NCBI GenBank assembly: GCA_030016765.1 | Contig: JASEJS010000016.1 | Coordinates: forward strand, 1-14,672 | Reading direction: 5' to 3' | Source: Patescibacteria group bacterium | GTDB taxonomy: Bacteria; Patescibacteriota; Minisyncoccia; Minisyncoccales; JASEJS01 | DNA length: 14,672 bases | Shown: positions 1-6,811 of the stretch, one piece after another | Numbering within the stretch: position 1 is the stretch's first letter | Layout: every line of letters begins with the position of its first letter | The notes under the pieces: generated by a model | What the model saw: only the letters and a program-made list of their open reading frames with translations | Databases searched by the model: none | Told to the model about the DNA's origin: nothing | Made by a program: the position numbers and the translations under genes

Positions 1-97
1 CAGGTCCAATCCCAAAATGAGCTCCAGGAAAGAGCTCTTGAACCGCATAAGCCAAAATATGAGCTAAAGAGTGGCGAATAGTTTCAATTTTTGCCAT
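1..97 (-). CDS. thrS: Threonyl-tRNA synthetase, N-terminal fragment (cut by window edge)
   Basis: Only the first 32 codons are present; the rest lies beyond the left edge. The product would attach threonine to tRNA-Thr in the cytoplasm. The visible residues contain RHSLAH (residues 8-13, the HxxxH signature of the ThrRS editing domain) followed by a segment ending in FPGAHFGIGP, typical of the start of that domain. In E. coli ThrRS this motif follows a TGS domain of about 60 residues; here the ATG is only eight codons before it, so the protein seems to lack TGS. The start is 12 nt after the stop of the putative restriction enzyme gene, with a weak GGGAA upstream, so it may be co-transcribed with the restriction-modification genes. 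An alternative start further upstream would be inside that gene and is blocked by its different frame or stops. Family assignment is fairly sure despite the short fragment. Confidence 0.85.
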   Translation of the reverse strand, partial: MAKIETIRHSLAHILAYAVQELFPGAHFGIGP

Positions 98-109
98 AAT
101 TTCCCAGAT

Positions 110-730
110 TTATACTTTCGGTAAATACTTTATCAAATATTTACTTTTAATTTTTTCTAATACAGACTTAGCAACATCATAACTTGCCGTTTTAATCGTT
201 TGAGAATTTCTTTGTTTCCTTGGAATTGAAATAGGAATGTGCCATTTTTCATTTTCTTCTATCAAAGATTTTATTTCCCTGGTATTGATGGTCAGGGCAT
301 CTTTTATATGTTTCGTTCTTAAGCCCATTTCTGGGTCAGCATAGCATATCCCTAATTCACTTATAAAAAATATTGTTGGTTCTGCCCAAGTCGCTATTTC
401 TTCTCCTAATATATTTATAAGTCGGATATTACCTAATGATACGAAATTGCCTTTTAAAGAAAATGGAATATCATCGATTTTAATGTCATATCTAAGTTCT
501 TTTATCCATTCGGCTTTAAATCCTATGGAATTTAATAGGACACAAAATAAAATTTCCAAAGCTCCTCCGACGGTAAATCTATTTTCCCAATTTGCAGTGT
601 TGTATTCCAAAATTAATTTTTCCAAAGATTTTTTAAATTCTTCTACTTGTTCTTTAAATCGAGTATCTATTAATTTACCCTTTATTTCTTGAAATTTCTT
701 TCGAGATTTTTCAAATTTAAGTTTATTCAT
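110..730 (-). CDS. Putative type II restriction endonuclease
   Basis: A 206-residue soluble protein with no signal or membrane segment. Its position directly after a DNA methyltransferase gene, with an 8-nt overlap (723-730), is the main reason for calling it the cleaving partner of a type II restriction-modification system. The sequence fits a PD-(D/E)xK nuclease core: Glu59 in the helix GGALEILF, Asp82 in RYDIKIDD, then FSLKGNF with Lys93, which would be the metal-binding acid and the (S/E)xK lysine. The N-terminal 50 residues are lysine- and glutamate-rich and helical. Size is normal for such enzymes (about 200-300 residues). A GGTGGA sequence a few bases before the ATG may serve as ribosome binding site. 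I do not recognise the exact family or recognition site. Nuclease assignment rests on context plus an eye-read motif, so it is probable rather than certain. Confidence 0.68.
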   Translation of the reverse strand: MNKLKFEKSRKKFQEIKGKLIDTRFKEQVEEFKKSLEKLILEYNTANWENRFTVGGALEILFCVLLNSIGFKAEWIKELRYDIKIDDIPFSLKGNFVSLGNIRLINILGEEIATWAEPTIFFISELGICYADPEMGLRTKHIKDALTINTREIKSLIEENEKWHIPISIPRKQRNSQTIKTASYDVAKSVLEKIKSKYLIKYLPKV

Positions 731-1562
731 TTTTCCACCAAGTTAATAATTTTTTATCTTGGACTAAGCCATTTTTATTCAAATAATAATCCAAAAGATG
801 TTTAAATACGATTTTCCCATTTTTGTTTAAATCACCTATTATAAAATTTCTTTCCAGCATGTATGAAACGACTCCTACCATTCCACTGCCACATAAGGGG
901 TCAAAAATTAAATCATCTTTTTTAGAAAAATGTTCCAACAAACATTGGAGAAGTTTAAAAGGAAGCCTTGTTGGATATTTTGGCATGTTAACTTTATAAT
1001 CTCTCTTGAAATTGAGCGTTGTTAAATTCGGTTCGCCTTTTTGACAGTGGTGAGTTATGCATCTATTGTGGAATGTCCATTTATCTCCCTTTGTAACCCA
1101 ATAAATTTCATATACATTGTGAGATGGTCTTACTCTACAAGTTGGGGCAAAATTATAAGTCCAATATAATTTTCCTCTAAGTGTTAATCCTCTAAATTGC
1201 ATAATTCTATCATGAATAATGTTGCTATTATTCCATCCAGAAAAAATTAAAGCCTGTCCATTTTCTTTTAGATTCCTTTTTATGCATTCTAATAATTGTT
1301 GTATTTTCCAGCCATATTCAGATACGTTCCACTCTACATAGCTATCTACTACATTTTCAACATTTCTATGATAATTTGTGGGCTTCCCACTAAATTCTAT
1401 TCCAAAAGGCGGGTCAGTAATAATTAAATCAGCATTAACATTTTCCCAGTCATTCATATCTTTTATTTCGTATTTCTTTAACAGCTCTTCTAATCTATTA
1501 CTTTTATGTTGTCGGGAATTAGGAAAGAAGATTTGAACTTGATTTATTTTATTATTATTCAT
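723..1562 (-). CDS. Beta-class DNA methyltransferase (predicted N6-adenine) of a type II R-M system
   Basis: A 279-residue S-adenosylmethionine-dependent DNA amino-methyltransferase. The catalytic motif IV is DPPF (residues 50-53, in LIITDPPFGI) and the SAM-binding motif I is FDPLCGSG (220-227), preceded by YPTRLP at 196-201, the place of the usual HPTQKP-like segment. Catalytic motif first and SAM motif last, with the recognition region between (about 60-190), defines the beta class. DPPF rather than SPPY points to N6-adenine methylation, though this is a prediction. Both ends look complete. It overlaps the downstream putative endonuclease gene by 8 nt, which implies translational coupling, and starts 39 nt after a degraded second methyltransferase. 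It would protect host sites from the neighbouring nuclease. No promoter could be assigned; expression may depend on read-through from dnaE or a promoter inside the remnant. Confidence 0.88.
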   Translation of the reverse strand: MNNNKINQVQIFFPNSRQHKSNRLEELLKKYEIKDMNDWENVNADLIITDPPFGIEFSGKPTNYHRNVENVVDSYVEWNVSEYGWKIQQLLECIKRNLKENGQALIFSGWNNSNIIHDRIMQFRGLTLRGKLYWTYNFAPTCRVRPSHNVYEIYWVTKGDKWTFHNRCITHHCQKGEPNLTTLNFKRDYKVNMPKYPTRLPFKLLQCLLEHFSKKDDLIFDPLCGSGMVGVVSYMLERNFIIGDLNKNGKIVFKHLLDYYLNKNGLVQDKKLLTWWKNE

Positions 1563-1601
1563 AGGATTTTAATCTTAAATTTGTTGATTTCTATTCCCCT
1601 T

Positions 1602-2036
1602 TTATTCCTCATTAATAAAAAAATAAATACTTTCTGAAAACTTGTTGTTGTCTCTTCCTGTTCTCATTAGAACTGGTCTGTGAAAAATATCCATAATTTT
1701 AAAATTGCATTTTTCAGCAATCTCTGGATATAAATTATGTTTATCATTTACCGCAATGAAAATTTTAGCTCCTGTTTTCATATATTTTTTCATATTTTTT
1801 AAAACGGCAATTATATCATTTTTATAATTTTCTTTTTTGTTGTTCCAATTTCCATTTTTAGTTGGAGAGCCAATTTCTGCTTCAGGATATTCTCTAAAAT
1901 TAAATAAATTGTAAGCATATTTATGTTGGTCATGATAATCTATTAAACCAAGATAAGGAGGAGAAGTAAAAATACCATCTATTTCTCTGCCAAGAGGTAA
2001 TTTTATTGTTCCGGCATCTCCTCGAAAAAGAACCAT
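1602..2036 (-). CDS. C-terminal part of a DNA methyltransferase (predicted N4-cytosine type), probably inactive remnant
   Basis: The 144-residue open frame contains the catalytic motif TSPPY (residues 24-28, in GIFTSPPYLGLIDYH), the hallmark of N4-cytosine amino-methyltransferases, and a C-terminal block including KIFIAVNDKHNLYPEIAE and RPVLMRTGRDNNK that resembles the end of type II methyltransferases. The SAM-binding motif I (DPFxGSG-like) is absent. In this methyltransferase group, as I remember it, motif I lies N-terminal to SPPY, so about half of the enzyme is missing. The same frame continues upstream of the ATG with sensible family-like sequence until an in-frame TAA (see 2037-2186). 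It could be a dead leftover of a two-methyltransferase R-M system, or less likely a subunit acting with the complete methyltransferase downstream. It ends 39 nt before that gene. Confidence 0.72.
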   Translation of the reverse strand: MVLFRGDAGTIKLPLGREIDGIFTSPPYLGLIDYHDQHKYAYNLFNFREYPEAEIGSPTKNGNWNNKKENYKNDIIAVLKNMKKYMKTGAKIFIAVNDKHNLYPEIAEKCNFKIMDIFHRPVLMRTGRDNNKFSESIYFFINEE

Positions 2037-2186
2037 TTTTGCATTTGTTCTTAATTTATCAAATTCTTTAATCCTTTTTATAGTATCTAGTTAGAAAAAG
2101 ATAAGTCGATGCCAAAATTTTGGATATTTTTTTTCTCGCCAATTAAGAATCTTTGTGGTTTGATTTCTAATTATTAGTTGTTTCAT
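2037..2186 (-). pseudogene. Upstream in-frame extension of the broken methyltransferase, interrupted by TAA at 2091-2093
   Basis: Reading the minus strand from an ATG at 2184-2186 (12 nt after the dnaE stop) gives 31 codons, then TAA, then 18 sense codons running without a break or frame change into the ATG at 2036. The segment after the stop includes LDTIKRIKEFDKLRTN, which I judge typical of the stretch preceding motif IV in this methyltransferase group. The segment before the stop is rich in W, K and Y (ILNWREKKYPKFWHR). Both sides of the TAA thus look like one former coding frame. Beyond the ATG the frame is closed by a TAA two codons upstream, and no motif I is present. So the 5' half of the gene is lost and the remainder carries a nonsense codon. 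A sequencing or assembly error at one base is the main alternative for the stop, but cannot explain the missing half. Confidence 0.6.
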
Positions 2187-2198
2187 AATTTAGAATTT

Positions 2199-5100
2199 TC
2201 AACTTTCAACAATTTCCTCAATCTCTTCGCAAATGATTTTGGGAACGCCGTCTCGGTTATCAACTCTGCCTCGAATCATTACAATTTTATTTTCTTTAAA
2301 TATTTCTGGATTTTTTTCAATAATTGAAGGGAAAACAACCACCTCAATTTTGGCGTTTTCATCTTCCAATTTAGTAAAAAGCATTGGCTTTCCATTTTTG
2401 GTGATGATTTTTTTAATTGAAGAAATGATTCCGCCAATTCTGACGATTTTCCCTGTTAAATCTTGGGTGATTTTTGCTAAAGGTAAAACTTTTTTTTCTA
2501 AAACTTTCTTAAAATCTTCTAAGGGATGAGAGGTAACAAAAAGACCTAATAATTCCTTTTCCCAGCTCAATTTTTCAGCTTTTGAGGCTGGTTGAGTGGG
2601 AGCCAACTGAATTTCAACCTTTCTTTCCATTCCATCAAAAAGGCCTCTTTGGCCACTAGCTCTTTCTCTTTGAGTTTCCCGAGCTGACTCTAATAATTTT
2701 TCCAAATTAAATAGAAGTTGATTTCTTTCAGCCATTTTATCAAAAACACCAGCCTTAATGAGACTTTCTAAAGATTTTTTATTTAGATCCCGGGAATTAA
2801 CTCGGCTGACAAAATCTAAAATAGAGCGATAAGGACCAGCAGCCTTCCTCTCTTTAACAATGGCTTCGACAACATTGACACCAACATTTTTTATAGCTAA
2901 AAGTCCAAAGCGAATCATTTTGGGCGGGACAACAGTAAAGTTTTCTAAGCTTTCATTGATATCTGGAGGCAAAACTTCTATTTCCATCTTTTTACATTCG
3001 GAAATCAAAAAGCCAATTCTTTCCACATCGGCTTTTTCTGAAGTTAAGAGAGAAGCCATAAATTCGACTGGGAAATGAGATTTGAGGTAGGCGGTTTGGT
3101 AGGCGATCATGGCGTAACAAGTAGCGTGACTTTTATTAAAGGAATAACGGGTAAAGGGTTCAATCCAGTGCCAAATTTTCTGAGAAACTCTTTCTGAGAT
3201 TTTATTTTTTTGACAGCCTTCGATAAATTTTTCTTTCTGAGCCATTAAAAGTTTTCTAATTTTTTTACCAATGGCTTTTCTTAAAACATCAGCTTCAGAT
3301 AAAGTAAATCCAGCTAAGTCTTGAGCAATTTTCATCACCTGCTCCTGATAGACGATTATTCCATAAGTTTTTTCCAAAATTGGTTTTAATTTAGGATGTA
3401 AATATTCAATTTTCTTTTTTTTGTGTTTTCCAGCAATGTATTCAGGAATGAACTGCATTGGTCCTGGCCGATACAAAGCCACCATAGCGACAATATCTTC
3501 AAACTCAGTTGGTTTGAGTTGCTTCAAATATCTTCGACAGCCATCAGATTCTAACTGAAATACTCCTACTGTCTCCCCTTTCTGTAAGAGTTGAAAAGTT
3601 TTTTTGTCATCAAGGGGAATATTTTCAATATCAATTTTTTTATTTTGAACTTTGTAAATTCGAGAAATGGTATCCTCGATAATAGTTAAATTTTTCAATC
3701 CTAAAAAATCCATTTTCAAAAGTCCTAAATCTTCAATGGAATGCATCTCATATTGAGTGACAATAGCTTTATCATCTTGAGTGGGATGTTGCAGGGGGAC
3801 AATGTCATCTAAAGGTTTAGCCGAAATTACTACTCCGCAGGCATGGGTTGAGGCATGTCGGGCACAACCTTCTAATTTTTTGGCAAAATCAATTAACCTT
3901 TGAGCTTTTTCATCTGTTTCATAAATTTGGCGAAATTCAGAGATCTTGGCCAATGTTTCATCCAAAGTTAGGCCAAAGGGAATCATTTTGGCAATTTTGT
4001 CACAATAACTATAAGAATAATTTAAAGCCCTTCCCACATCCCTGATTACTGCTCTGGCGGCCATGGTTCCAAAGGTGATAATTTGAGCTACTTTATCTTT
4101 TCCATATTTTTGAGCCACATATTCGATCACCTCGTTTCTTCTTCTATCATTAAAATCCAGATCAATGTCAGGCAAAGAAATTCTTTCTGGATTTAAAAAC
4201 CTTTCAAATAAAAGATCGTACTTTAAAGGATTAATATTAGTAATATTTAAAAGATAAGCTACTAAAGAACCAGCCACTGACCCCCGACCCGGGCCAACCA
4301 CAATCCGATTCTCTTTCGCCCAATTAACAAAATCCTGAACAATTAAAAAATAAGAAGCGAATCTAGTTTGACGAATAATCGAAAGTTCGTTCTCCAGTCG
4401 GGCAATAACTTCTTTAGTTTTATTTAATTTCCTTTTCTCCAATCCCTGATAACAAAGTTCTCTTAAATAATCATCTAGGCTTTTGCCTGAAGGGGTTTCA
4501 AATTGGGGGAGCTTAGTTTTTCCCCATTCAAATTCAAAATTGGAGAGTTCAGTAATTCTTTGAGTATTTTCAATAGCCTCAGGAAATTCTCTAAAAAACT
4601 CTGCCATCTTCTGAGGAGGATGCATGGAAAAATCATCGGCTTTCATGGTTAATCTTTCTGGATCATCTGGTTTGGCTCCGGTATTAATGAGCATTAAAAT
4701 ATCTTGGGTCTCAGCATCTTCTGACCTTAAATAATGACAATCATTGGTAGCTACTAAAGGAATATTCAATTTTTTAGAAAAATCAATTAAGACTCGATTA
4801 ACCTTTTTTTGCTCCGGCAAATTGGGATGATGTTGCAATTCTAAATAAAAATTATCTTTTCCAAAAATTTCTTGATATTTTAAAGCCTGGTTTTCCGCCT
4901 CCTTTATTTTTTTTGCCAAAATAAGCCTGGGAATTTTTCCTTGGAGGCAACCAGAAAGACAAATTAAACCTTGAGAATGTTTAGCTAATAATTCCTCATC
5001 TACCCTGGGCTTGTAATAAAAGCCCTCTAAATGGGCTCGGGTAATAAGTTTAACTAAATTTTTGTAACCTTCTTCATTTTTGACCAGCAAAACTAAATGA

Positions 5101-5357
5101 TATCTTTTGTCATCGATATTTGGTCTCTTTTGATCCATTCTTTCTAAAGCCAAATAAATCTCACAACCAATAATGGGTTTAATTCCCTTTTCTTTAGCCT
5201 TTTTAAAAAATTCTACTGCTCCATAGATATTTCCATGATCAGTCAAAGCCACTGCCTCCATACCCAATTTCTTCACATAATCTAATAATTGGTCAATTTT
5301 AGGAAGACCATCTAATAAACTGTAATGACTATGAACGTGGAGGTGTGTAAATTTCAT
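2199..5357 (-). CDS. dnaE: DNA polymerase III alpha subunit (replicative polymerase)
   Basis: A 1052-residue DnaE-type C-family polymerase that extends DNA strands at the replication fork. The N-terminal PHP domain (about 1-210) keeps all nine metal-site residues I can align with Mycobacterium DnaE1: His7, His9, Asp16, His41, Glu66, His87, Cys137, Asp206 and His208. It may therefore be an active 3'-5' proofreading exonuclease (inference). The polymerase core shows GPGRGS (355-360), PDIDLDF with catalytic Asp397 and Asp399, and KMDFLGL with the third aspartate. The C-terminal 100 residues form an OB fold (GKIVRIGGIIS to IVMIRGRVD). Length is a little below E. coli DnaE (1160). The ATG at 5357 is preceded by no Shine-Dalgarno sequence; a -10/-35 pair ends 6 nt before it, suggesting a leaderless mRNA. 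The gene is divergent from ftsZ and lies 12 nt before the methyltransferase remnant. Confidence 0.97.
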   Translation of the reverse strand: MKFTHLHVHSHYSLLDGLPKIDQLLDYVKKLGMEAVALTDHGNIYGAVEFFKKAKEKGIKPIIGCEIYLALERMDQKRPNIDDKRYHLVLLVKNEEGYKNLVKLITRAHLEGFYYKPRVDEELLAKHSQGLICLSGCLQGKIPRLILAKKIKEAENQALKYQEIFGKDNFYLELQHHPNLPEQKKVNRVLIDFSKKLNIPLVATNDCHYLRSEDAETQDILMLINTGAKPDDPERLTMKADDFSMHPPQKMAEFFREFPEAIENTQRITELSNFEFEWGKTKLPQFETPSGKSLDDYLRELCYQGLEKRKLNKTKEVIARLENELSIIRQTRFASYFLIVQDFVNWAKENRIVVGPGRGSVAGSLVAYLLNITNINPLKYDLLFERFLNPERISLPDIDLDFNDRRRNEVIEYVAQKYGKDKVAQIITFGTMAARAVIRDVGRALNYSYSYCDKIAKMIPFGLTLDETLAKISEFRQIYETDEKAQRLIDFAKKLEGCARHASTHACGVVISAKPLDDIVPLQHPTQDDKAIVTQYEMHSIEDLGLLKMDFLGLKNLTIIEDTISRIYKVQNKKIDIENIPLDDKKTFQLLQKGETVGVFQLESDGCRRYLKQLKPTEFEDIVAMVALYRPGPMQFIPEYIAGKHKKKKIEYLHPKLKPILEKTYGIIVYQEQVMKIAQDLAGFTLSEADVLRKAIGKKIRKLLMAQKEKFIEGCQKNKISERVSQKIWHWIEPFTRYSFNKSHATCYAMIAYQTAYLKSHFPVEFMASLLTSEKADVERIGFLISECKKMEIEVLPPDINESLENFTVVPPKMIRFGLLAIKNVGVNVVEAIVKERKAAGPYRSILDFVSRVNSRDLNKKSLESLIKAGVFDKMAERNQLLFNLEKLLESARETQRERASGQRGLFDGMERKVEIQLAPTQPASKAEKLSWEKELLGLFVTSHPLEDFKKVLEKKVLPLAKITQDLTGKIVRIGGIISSIKKIITKNGKPMLFTKLEDENAKIEVVVFPSIIEKNPEIFKENKIVMIRGRVDNRDGVPKIICEEIEEIVES

Positions 5358-5363
5358 AGTTAA

Positions 5364-5392
5364 ATATTATTTCATTTTACTCATTTCAACAA
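5364..5392 (-). promoter_or_regulatory. dnaE promoter, apparently leaderless
   Basis: On the minus strand a -35-like TTGTTG (complement of 5387-5392) is followed by a 17-nt spacer and a -10 TAATAT (complement of 5364-5369). Six nucleotides separate the -10 box from the dnaE ATG, so transcription would be expected to begin at the A of the start codon. The -35 box lies inside the loop and arm of a small inverted repeat (5379-5399). Predicted by eye only. Confidence 0.5.
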
Positions 5393-5399
5393 AATGAGT
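5379..5399. repeat. 8-bp inverted repeat in the dnaE/ftsZ divergent region, possible operator
   Basis: ACTCATTT (5379-5386) and its exact complement AAATGAGT (5392-5399) flank a 5-nt CAACA loop. It overlaps the predicted dnaE -35 box. Neither side is followed by a T-run, so it is not an intrinsic terminator. Position and symmetry suit a repressor or activator site, but no binding protein can be named from this window. Confidence 0.35.
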
Positions 5400-5466
5400 C
5401 AATTAATAGACTTGATAGAGATTTTGAAGTATGATAAAAAGAATTAAATCAAGATCGAAAAATATA

Positions 5467-5494
5467 TTGACTTAGAAGATTAAAGCTTTATATT
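5467..5494 (+). promoter_or_regulatory. ftsZ promoter, apparently leaderless
   Basis: TTGACT (5467-5472, five of six bases of the sigma-70 -35 consensus) and TATATT (5489-5494, one mismatch to TATAAT) are 16 nt apart. The ftsZ ATG begins at 5501, six bases after the -10 box, the normal distance to a transcription start. No Shine-Dalgarno sequence can exist in such a transcript. This is the strongest promoter in the window. Confidence 0.6.
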
Positions 5495-5500
5495 AAATTA

Positions 5501-6811
5501 ATGAAAGGCAAACTTAAAAAAGCTAAAAAAACTGGATTAAATCCAGAAGAGCCTAAATCAAAAAGAGAAATAATAAAAAAAATAAAAATCAGGGTAATTG
5601 GAATTGGGGGTGGAGCAGGCAATATTGTTTCAGAGATTGCTTCTAAAATAAAAAAAGTTTCTTTTGTGGTAGCCAATACTGATCTTCAGGCTCTAAAAAC
5701 TCTAAAAGGAGTTGATCGCTTTCAATTTGGCCAGAGTTTAACTCAGGGATTGGGAACTGGAATGTCAGCTGAGTTGGGAAGGGAAGCTGCTCAGAAGGAA
5801 AAAGAAAGGATAAAAAAACTCTTAACTGGTTTTGACCTCTGTATTTTAATAGCCTGCCTCGGAGGAGGAACAGGCTCAGGAGCTGCTCCTATTTTCGCTA
5901 AAATTGCCAAAAATTTAAACCTCCTCACTTATGGAATTTTCACCCTACCTTTTAAATTTGAGGGAGAAAAAAAGGCAGAGATTGCCAAAATTTCTCTCCA
6001 GAAGTTGAAACCCAATCTCAATGCCATTAGTATCTTGCCCAATGAGAGGATTTTTCAAATTATTGATAGAAATACTCCCTTAAAGGAAGCCTTGTCTGCT
6101 ATAAATAAGAGATTAGCTGAAAGTTTAGGGGGATTAATTGAAACTATCTATCTGCCTGGTTTAATTAATATTGATTTTGCTGATTTAAAAACAATTCTTC
6201 AAGGCCAAGGGAGATTGGCTTTTTTAAATAGAACAGAGGTTCGGGGAGAAGAAAAAAATCTAGAATCTATTAAAAAAGTTCTTAATTGTCCCTTATATCC
6301 TTATGGCATTGAGGGAGCTAAAGGTCTTTTGTTTAACATTGCTGGGGAGAAAGAATTATCTTTGGCTGAAGTTTCTCAGATATCAAAGAGTATTACTGGA
6401 TTAGCCAGCCAGGAAGCAAAAATTATTTTTGGCATTTCCCAAAACAAAAAAAATCGAAACAAAATTAAGGTAACTTTATTAGCTGTAGGTTGTGGAACTC
6501 GAGGAAGTGGACCGAAAAAAAAGTTAATTCAAAAATCAAAATCTAAATCTAAAAAAGGGAAAGTTTTTAAAAATTCAAAAGAAAAGAAAACTTCTCAGCC
6601 TAAAGTTGAGGTTCAGAAAGAAAGTAATTTGCCAGCTAAAGAACCAGAAATAAATCAGCCTCCTTCTCAAACTTCTTTACTTCAAGAAAAAATTCGAAAG
6701 AATGCCCTCCAGATTAAAAGAGAAATTGAGGAAGAAGAAAAAGAACTATTAAAGGAAGAAGAAAAGTGGGATATTCCCGCTTTTTTGCGAAGAAATAATA
6801 AAGATGATTGA
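5501..6811 (+). CDS. ftsZ: Cell division GTPase FtsZ
   Basis: A 436-residue tubulin-family GTPase that polymerises into the division ring at midcell. A basic N-terminal tail of about 25 residues precedes the Rossmann core with GIGGGAGNIVS (about 34-44), the nucleotide loop GGGTGSGAAP (121-130) and the T7 loop NIDFADL (223-229), whose Asp225 and Asp228 complete the GTP-hydrolysing site of the next subunit. The core ends near residue 330. A lysine- and serine-rich linker of about 90 residues, likely disordered, leads to WDIPAFLRR (423-431), the conserved C-terminal peptide that in other bacteria binds membrane-anchoring partners such as FtsA. The GGGTGSG signature is the eukaryotic tubulin form; most bacterial FtsZ have GGGTGTG. 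The gene is not in a division and cell-wall cluster here. Its stop overlaps nnrD by 8 nt. Confidence 0.95.
   Translation: MKGKLKKAKKTGLNPEEPKSKREIIKKIKIRVIGIGGGAGNIVSEIASKIKKVSFVVANTDLQALKTLKGVDRFQFGQSLTQGLGTGMSAELGREAAQKEKERIKKLLTGFDLCILIACLGGGTGSGAAPIFAKIAKNLNLLTYGIFTLPFKFEGEKKAEIAKISLQKLKPNLNAISILPNERIFQIIDRNTPLKEALSAINKRLAESLGGLIETIYLPGLINIDFADLKTILQGQGRLAFLNRTEVRGEEKNLESIKKVLNCPLYPYGIEGAKGLLFNIAGEKELSLAEVSQISKSITGLASQEAKIIFGISQNKKNRNKIKVTLLAVGCGTRGSGPKKKLIQKSKSKSKKGKVFKNSKEKKTSQPKVEVQKESNLPAKEPEINQPPSQTSLLQEKIRKNALQIKREIEEEEKELLKEEEKWDIPAFLRRNNKDD

Noticed and set aside
2091..2093. Stop codon reassignment to explain the interrupted methyltransferase
   Set aside because: Known CPR recoding affects UGA, not UAA, and TAA ends many normal genes in this window (for example trxB and nnrD).
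5378..5400. Inverted repeat between dnaE and ftsZ as a transcription terminator
   Set aside because: No T-run follows on either strand and both flanking genes point away from it; an operator is more likely.
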